NCBI GenBank assembly: GCA_029449245.1 | Contig: JANATF010000007.1 | Span: 434,001 to 498,000 of the forward strand | DNA length: 64,000 nucleotides | From: Mortierella alpina | Lineage: Eukaryota; Mortierellomycota; Mortierellomycetes; Mortierellales; Mortierellaceae | Direction: 5' to 3' | Shown here: one piece after another, positions 57,805-64,000 of the stretch | Layout: each line of letters begins with the position of its first letter | Position numbering within the stretch: position 1 is the first letter of the stretch | Position numbers and translations under genes: made by a program | Notes under the pieces: model-generated | Seen by the model: only the letters and a program-made list of their open reading frames with translations | The model's database searches: none | Told to the model about the DNA's origin: nothing

Positions 57805-59211
57805 ATTTAGTATCCCCTTGCACTTTTTTCATATTCAGCACATAAAACAATAATACATTTTGCATCTCAACAAAACTACATGCCTCCTGTGTTCAAGTCT
57901 ACATAGCGGACAGCAAAAATTGCATGGCGCTTGTTCAATAATGGGCTGAGGATGCCGCAGTATCTGAACTCTGTCCATTGAGCATAAAGGTTAAACGCTC
58001 GGCAAGCTGCAAGCAAGCGAGAATGGCTGTTGAAATGTCTCGTACCATGCGACACGTTCGGCATAAGGATTCACAAAAGATTTCCTTTAAGAATAGACTG
58101 CCGAAAAACTCACAGCCCAAACAGCGGAGCCGTGTGCACCGATCGCATGATATGAGATGTTTCAATAACGGCCACATTTCGCTACTGTACATATTTCCTT
58201 TTTGAACAAACAAGCTGTTGACTTCCCTTCCGAGTCCCGGGGCGCAATCACTTGACAGACCAGGTGATGTCATGGAAGTCAAAGCCAAATAAGGTTTCGT
58301 CATTCTCGTTTGGCGATCTTCTGCGCAATTTTTTTTGCGTGTGAAAGTTTCTCCTAATCCAACTATTGTTGTCACAGCTGTGGCGTGGGCGTTTGCGTCG
58401 GTGCAGGGGGAGCACTGCAAAAGGTGGAGCTGGAGGAAGCACCGGCGGTGAGAGTGTGCGATGAACATAGACTACATAGGCACAAAAGTATTCCTTAGGA
58501 TACCTTTTCTGTTCAACTGGATCGGATCGTCTACGATCTGATAGTATTTGGTCTGCGATACGATCCGACCTTACGTCGGGTTTGATCGGATCGGCATTCG
58601 TATGGCTTCTTTCTATGTTCGGCAAGTATGGATCGTTCCTTTTTCGTCGGGTTTGATTGGATCGGCATTCGTATGGCTTCTTTCTATGTTCGGCTAGTAT
58701 GGATCGTTCCTTTTTCAGGTCGTATGAACTTCGTATGGCTTTCGTCCCATGTTCGTATTGTAAGGAGAGTTGTTGTTAGGATTGGCGGCGTGAGTTGGCT
58801 GAGTTGCCGCAGTATTTAACGTAAGCGCCATCAGGCTGTTGAAGTGTCGTATGCGAAACTGTTTGGGCTGTTTAAAATTTCTAGTCTTGCCTTTCCCGGG
58901 ACGACATGTACATGTAACCTGATAGACCAGGTGATCATGACGGTGCCGCAATTACGCCTGCTGGATGCGCCAAAGTCTGCCTTGAAAGGAAATCTTTCGA
59001 GCGGATTTTCTAGCGGGTTCTTGCATGAACGTATGGACTATTTTTAGAAGTCTTACCGCAGCCTTGGCAATTGTATATTTGTTCCGAAACTCCAATTCAT
59101 AAAAAAATATAAATACAGTACCGTGCCCCAAATGTTTTACTCATCACAAACATCTCTTCAAGCAAGCCAACTTATATAACTCATCTACAACCAACCAACA
59201 TTTCCCAGACT
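57805..59211. other. 1.4-kb intergenic region
   Basis: Contains a 2 x 71-bp tandem repeat (58574-58716) and TATAAATA at 59108-59115 about 100 bp before copy 4. No other feature seen. Confidence 0.45.
58574..58716 (+). repeat. Tandem repeat, two 71-bp units
   Basis: Units start CGTCGGGTTTGAT at 58574 and 58645 and differ at only a few positions, sharing GGATCGGCATTCGTATGG and TATGGATCGTTCCTTTTTC. It is preceded by other GATC-rich sequence (GGATCGGATCGTCTACGATC). Confidence 0.9.
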
Positions 59212-59745
59212 ATGAACCAGAGCGTCCACAACACCACCGTTAACACCACCATTGCCATGGCCGAGGCTCCTCGCCCTTCGATCCAATTCAGTCGCCATGA
59301 CGACGAGAACCGCGGTCGCGACACCACCACCCACCCCATTTCCGAAAGCGCTGACAGCACCGGTGTCCCTCTCACCAAGACGCAGACTACCGAGTCCGCC
59401 AAGAGCCGCCGGTCTTCCTTGGCCGCATTCGCCGACCGTTTCCGGTCCCGGTCCCGATCCCAGTCCAAAGGTCGATCCTCTATGGACAGTGGCAGCAACC
59501 GAAGCTCCATGGACGGCGACAAGTTCAAGTACTCTCGCCGGCGGTCGTCCGAGATGAGTGGCGAATATGCAGACGTGGCAAGAGCACAAGCCTTGTTCAT
59601 GGACAAGCTGCGCGAGGAGCAGGCCAAGAACCATATCACACACAATGCCGATGGCCTGCCCATCCCACCTCCCACTGAGCGCGAGCGTCGTCGCTCGAGT
59701 GTGACCAAGATTTTGGGCATGGACAAGCCTTTGCTCGCTCGCTAA
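59212..59745 (+). CDS. Ser/Arg-rich repeat-motif protein, copy 4
   Basis: 177-residue single-exon paralogue: KSRRSSLAAFADRFRSRSRS, FKYSRRRSSEMSG, YADVARAQALFMDKLREEQ, ITHNADGLPIPPP and tail RRSSVTKILGMDKPLLAR. An in-frame ATG at 59257 would trim 15 residues and better match copy 2. A TATAAATA lies about 100 bp upstream. Function unknown. Confidence 0.85.
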   Translation: MNQSVHNTTVNTTIAMAEAPRPSIQFSRHDDENRGRDTTTHPISESADSTGVPLTKTQTTESAKSRRSSLAAFADRFRSRSRSQSKGRSSMDSGSNRSSMDGDKFKYSRRRSSEMSGEYADVARAQALFMDKLREEQAKNHITHNADGLPIPPPTERERRRSSVTKILGMDKPLLAR

Positions 59746-59900
59746 ACCACATCATATACAAAAAGTTTCCCTATGTACAATAGAATAATAATAAAAACAT
59801 CATTAGTGCTGTAATTCTTGAACTCAAATGGCGATTGTTCAGATTGCTCCCTCGCGATGATCAGTTGAGCTGAGGGTTCTTTTTCCAAATCGGTAGCATT

Positions 59901-61831
59901 TTAATTGGTCATAATGTTACGGCGAGTCGCCTTGAAAGCGCCAGAGTCCTCTGCTTCATGTTTTTCCCGCATCTCTTTACGCTTGACTGCGGCCAGCTCC
60001 TTGACCTTTTCTTGCTCGACAATCTCCCGCAGGACGGAGGTGACCTTGATAATATTCTTTTTGTACTTTGCCGAGACGGGGATGATCTTGATGGCATGGT
60101 CGCTGAACTTGGCGTCCTCATCCGTCACAGACGCCGACGCAGCATCAACAGCTGCAGCAGAGACACGTCGCTTCACCCATTCCTCGTGGACCAACTTTTG
60201 GAAGAGCTGAAGGTTCTTTGGCGCAACCTCGGTCACGTCCGCCTTGTTGGCAATAATCATAGAAGGGCGTCTGGTCAGTCCTGGCTGGTACGCCTCGAGC
60301 TCATCCAACAGTGTCTTCCAGTCCTCAAATGGCTGGCTGTACTGGTCATTGATCTCAGTAGGATCTGTCTGCTCGTGCTGTTGTTGAGTTTCCTTTTCCT
60401 GCTCATCACTTGACAAGGTCTCATCATCAGACTGCTCATTCTCGGGCGTCCAGTCATCGACACCCTTGACCTGCCTCTTGACACCAAACTCTGCCGCAAT
60501 ATCGATTACATAGACCAAGACCTTGCTGCGCTCCACATGTCTAAGGAACGAGTGCCCCAATCCAACGTTCTTGTGTGCGCCTCGGATCAATCCTGGAATA
60601 TCTGCAACCTTGACCTGGTACGAGTCTGGGTAGTCGACCGTGCCAATGTATGGATTCAGTGTTGTGAAAGGGTAGGGCGCAATGGCCGGGTGAGCATTCG
60701 AGACGGCCTGCAAAAACGTTGATTTTCCAGCATTGGGCAAGCCGACCAGCCCTGCATCCGCAATGGTCTTTAGTTCTAATGTCAGCCATCTTGTTTGGCC
60801 CTCACGTCCTCGCGTGGCGTATTTCGGTGCTCGGTTCTGGGTCGTCAGAAAATGTGGATTGCCATAGCCGCCTCCACCGCCTCGTCCAACCATGAACTTT
60901 GATCCATCATCTGTGTACTCATTGATATCCAGAACAAGTGGCTTTTTGCTCATGGCTGCCCGTCTAGCCTCGACGATCCGATCCTCCTCTGCGACCCAGG
61001 CCTGTGCCTCCTCAAAGTAGTTGACCTTGCCCTCTGGCAGGGCCGTGAGAGAGTTGGCCAGTCTTGGGTAGAGCACCCACCTCTTTGACATTTCCTTGTC
61101 CTTGGATTCGGTCTCTCCGAGTTCGAGCGATTTGTGAAATATCTCCTCATCCTCGTCGTCTGCGTCTTTCTCTTTCTCTGGTGAAGGTACTTCCCTGATG
61201 ATGGTCCCCATGGGCACCTTGATGATCAAATCCTTGCCTGCATGTCCATGCATCAGTGAACCTTTCCCATGAACTCCTCGTGGGGCTGCTGCGGTATGAG
61301 GGATATGTTGGAGTGAGGTCTCGTTCAAAGACGCCTCAAATATCACGTTGCCGCCTCGACCGCCGTTGCCACCGTTGGGTTGTCCGAAGGCGACGAACTT
61401 TTCACGATGGAAGGATACACAGCCATCACCTCCTTGACCTCCCGAGACTTTGATCCTGCAGAAATCAACAAAGTTCCTTCCCTTGAAGCGTGCAGAGAGA
61501 GAGCCTGGAATGTTAGATATGGTGGGAGGCCAGAGGACGAGGAGTGTGCAAGTGCAAGAGTAAGCAAAAAGGTTACCTTTGCACGAAGTTTCCATTCTAC
61601 TCCCTTGGCTCTTCCTCTTGGCTCTGCAGTGTAGTCTGGCAAACCATCGACCGTCCTTTGCCAGCCGTCAACAACGGGGGTTTGGTGTGAGGAGGCGTCT
61701 GCTGATCCGTCGTTTTGTGTGCGAGAAACGAGTGAGAATGAACTGAAGCAGCGCGCAAGTGAGTGCGACTGCGGGTGTCGATGCGGATATGCCCTGCAGA
61801 TGCTTGCGGGGTGGAGGAGTCGCATTGCCAT
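59901..61831 (-). CDS. MTG2: Mitochondrial Obg-family GTPase (MTG2/GTPBP5)
   Basis: GTPase required for mitochondrial large-subunit assembly. Exon 1 (61831-61577) gives a presequence rich in Arg/His/Ser (MAMRLLHPASICRAY). Exon 2 begins GRNFVDFCRIKVSGGQGGDG at 61481 (intron GTAACC to CAAG). The Obg glycine-rich fold follows (NGGNGGRGGNVIFEA, HGKGSLMHGHAGKDL). A family-atypical acidic insert (KEKDADDEDEE) lies in it. G motifs are GLPNAGKST, ADIPGLIRGAH, ANKADVTE and PVSAKYKK. An insert rich in Glu/Gln (DDETLSSDEQEKETQQQ) splits the G domain. It is divergent from the STB6-like gene. Confidence 0.92.
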
Positions 61832-62193
61832 GGCGCTGTGCAATGGTTGAAGTTGGGGGGTGAGTGGGTGATGTACAGGCGCTGACTGGCACTTGTTGTG
61901 TGCAGTGACCGATAGCAGTCCGCAAGCTGGCTGGACGGGACTTTCATATCTCGCTGATTAAAGGCAGCACACAGCTCTTGCAACACGGACACGGACAACT
62001 GTACACTATCGCACCCCAGAAGACCTTCGCAACAGCCACAGCAGCAGCAGCAGCAGCAGCCCATCCATCCCGCCCAGCAACAGCCCTCGTCTTGCACAAC
62101 CCTCGCTGCTAGTCCGCTCCCGCGCTGGGAGTGATTGCTCCACAAGTCCCATTCTACAGCCATCTTCGCCCAACCCAACCATCCCACGAGCGC
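61832..62193. other. Divergent promoter region with CAG run
   Basis: About 360 bp between divergent starts. Contains (GCA)6 at 62041-62060. No gene. Confidence 0.5.
62041..62060 (+). repeat. GCA trinucleotide run
   Basis: About 6.7 uninterrupted GCA units in the shared promoter. Confidence 0.85.
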
Positions 62194-64000
62194 ATGACTG
62201 TGCCCGCAGGGAGCTACGTCTTTTGCGAGCGAGGCCGCATCACAGACATCTGCAAGGGCGTCGAAGGCATCCGCATCGACAGCCCCGAGGCCACTCTAGA
62301 AGGCTACCAGATATACCTGGTGGAGCAATGGTACCTCTCCCACCTTCACGCATTCCTTGAAGCAGCTGCAGCGACCCACTTGAAGCGTGTACTAAGTAAT
62401 CTTTGTTGTGCTCGTCCTTTCCAACTGACCCTATTTCCCCGACTTGCCATTCTTCAGGGCCATAGAACGAAACCGGGAGGTTGCCACGGCAGTGTCGTTT
62501 ACAGGAGATCCTACTCATAAGGTGTGTAGGAATGCTCGATATCGGTTGTCGTCTGATCAAGGAAATAAATCACGGATCAACTCTGACCCTAACACTCCTT
62601 GAACTCTGATTTTGCGTGTCGCCAGATCCAAGTGGTGGCTATCACCATACACCAGGAGGACGTCTCCTGCCCGAGACTCGAAAAGGTGTTTGACAAGTTG
62701 CGGGAAGAGAAGGCCAGGCCCAAGGAGGTAAGCTGTTGGACGCATATTCGCCAGAAAACCTGTTGAGGAATGCCCGGCTCACCGAAAAAGGTGTGTCCTT
62801 GTTCAACATAGACACCCTTTGGCCAGCTCTTTGTCACAAATCTCAGTCTGTTTGCATCTTCACTCAACATCGTCCTTGTCCCACATGAAGGAGACTTTGA
62901 CCTATACCAACGACGCTTCTATCTAAACCTCAATCTAAGAAGAATGGGATGCAGCGGTAGAAGTGCACTCACATCAAAGTCACCCAGGTGAGTGCAGGAA
63001 TGGGATTTCCTATGGACTCTGACAGAGTGTGCAGTTGTGAATCATACAGAAACTAACTGAAATATTCGTCAAAATTCACCTTACGCATCACAATGTTCCT
63101 CATAGTGATGCGCAACGCGAAAAGTTCAACCAGCTCTATAAAATCTCGGACACGACAGACTTTCAGGACACAGTGATCCGGCTTGTGGATTTGGTCCAGA
63201 ACAGTCTCTACATCTTCGGACTTTTCAAGTTGTCCGACGTCGATGGACTTTTGTGTAATGCTACCGAGAAGGGACTGGATGAGTTCTACAACACGTTTTT
63301 GAGCTCAAAATTCCAGGTACAGCTTTATCATTGCAAGCGAATGGTTACGAGCGAAGAGGCGAGGACAATGAGAACTAAACTATTTATCGTTCTTTGGATC
63401 TTACGTAGAAATTCTCATCGCCGGACAATGTGCTGGACCCGAATGTGCTGGCAGGAATGCTCAGCAAAATATCTAATATTAGGGGCAAACTGCAGCACCT
63501 TGTCAACAATGTAAGGGGTCGGTTCCTGTCATTACAAACAGAGTTGGGATCACCTTCCATTGCTCAACATGAATCGTTCTCTCTGTATCTTGGAATATTT
63601 TATAGGTACCAAAGGATCCCTTTGCAGAACCAATAGCGTTCATTAATGCAGTTAAAGCCTTTCAGGTACAGGGTATTCTTGATGCCGGGAAAACTTCTAC
63701 GTTTCTTGGTGGGTATATTGCTTCCTGCTTCCTGTCAGCTGTTAATCCAGATGTATCAAATCCAATACCGACATAGCTCAAGAAACCGGATCTGAAGGCA
63801 TGCTTTCTGGACTTTAAGACAACGGAGGCGATCACAGCAGCCTATCAATCATCTTTCAATCCACAGGGCCTCAAGGTGCACAAAGTCCTGAAGAGCAAAA
63901 TCGAGGACTTTTCAGGAATGACAGCAGTAAATCTTGAAAGCGAAACAACCGATTTGGAAGTATTCGCAAAGCATATCCACACAGACTCCTTGAAACAAGT
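62194..64000 (+). CDS. STB6/STB2-like protein, 5' part
   Basis: The start MTVPAGSYVFCERG, then LEGYQIYLVEQW, AIERNREVATAVSFTGDPTHK, QVVAITIHQED matches the STB6-type N-terminal domain of fungal Sin3-associated proteins. Further exons encode LFVTNLSLFASSLNIVLVP, YLNLNLRRMGCSGRSALT, SDAQREKFNQLYKISDTTDF, QNSLYIFGLFKL, and downstream SSPDNVLDPNVLAGMLSKI and LKACFLDFKTTEAITAAY. At least eight exons with GT-AG introns are seen and the gene runs off the right edge. In yeast these proteins bind the Sin3 repressor; a transcription role here is a family inference. Confidence 0.75.

Overview
The window looks like nuclear DNA of an early-diverging, Mortierella-type fungus. This is inferred from the many short GT-AG introns, the fungal gene set, and fungal-type Fanzor and Crypton-like sequences; no marker gene here fixes the species. 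Coordinates and splice sites were read by eye. Every functional name rests on motif recognition, not on a database search.

Conserved housekeeping genes form the backbone. From left to right they are ribosomal protein P2 (partial), the mRNA exporter NXF1/Mex67, a LITAF-domain protein, a secreted acidic protein, arylamine N-acetyltransferase, the sulfhydryl oxidase ERV1, mitoribosomal mL44, inositol polyphosphate multikinase, TAF7, proteasome ATPase RPT5, a CYS3/MetR-like bZIP, mitoribosomal mS23, SRP14, molybdenum cofactor sulfurase, a Treslin/Sld3-like replication factor, a CCCH zinc-finger protein, complex I subunit NDUFB8, a fumarylacetoacetase-family enzyme, the mitochondrial Obg GTPase MTG2, and the 5' part of an STB6-like gene.

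Three accessory loci between these genes encode Fanzor (eukaryotic TnpB-like) proteins. At 18.5-26.0 kb a decayed Crypton-like tyrosine recombinase is followed, on the same strand, by an intact five-exon Fanzor gene of about 1,582 residues. At 32.4-37.6 kb a 5,129-bp element has 23-bp terminal inverted repeats (22/23 identical) flanked by TA. Its only recognisable gene splices in frame into a FEN1/XPG-type nuclease fused to a Fanzor (about 1,247 residues), and all expected catalytic residues are visible in both parts. At 49.5-50.0 kb lies a solo, degraded Fanzor 3' exon.

From 50.6 to 59.7 kb, four same-strand paralogous genes encode small Ser/Arg-rich proteins. They share the motif blocks FM-(D/E)-x-LR-x-EQ, HN-x-DG-x-P, and a C-terminal RRSSVT-x-(I/V)LG-x-DK. 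I do not recognise this family. Long intergenic stretches around it contain no recognisable gene.
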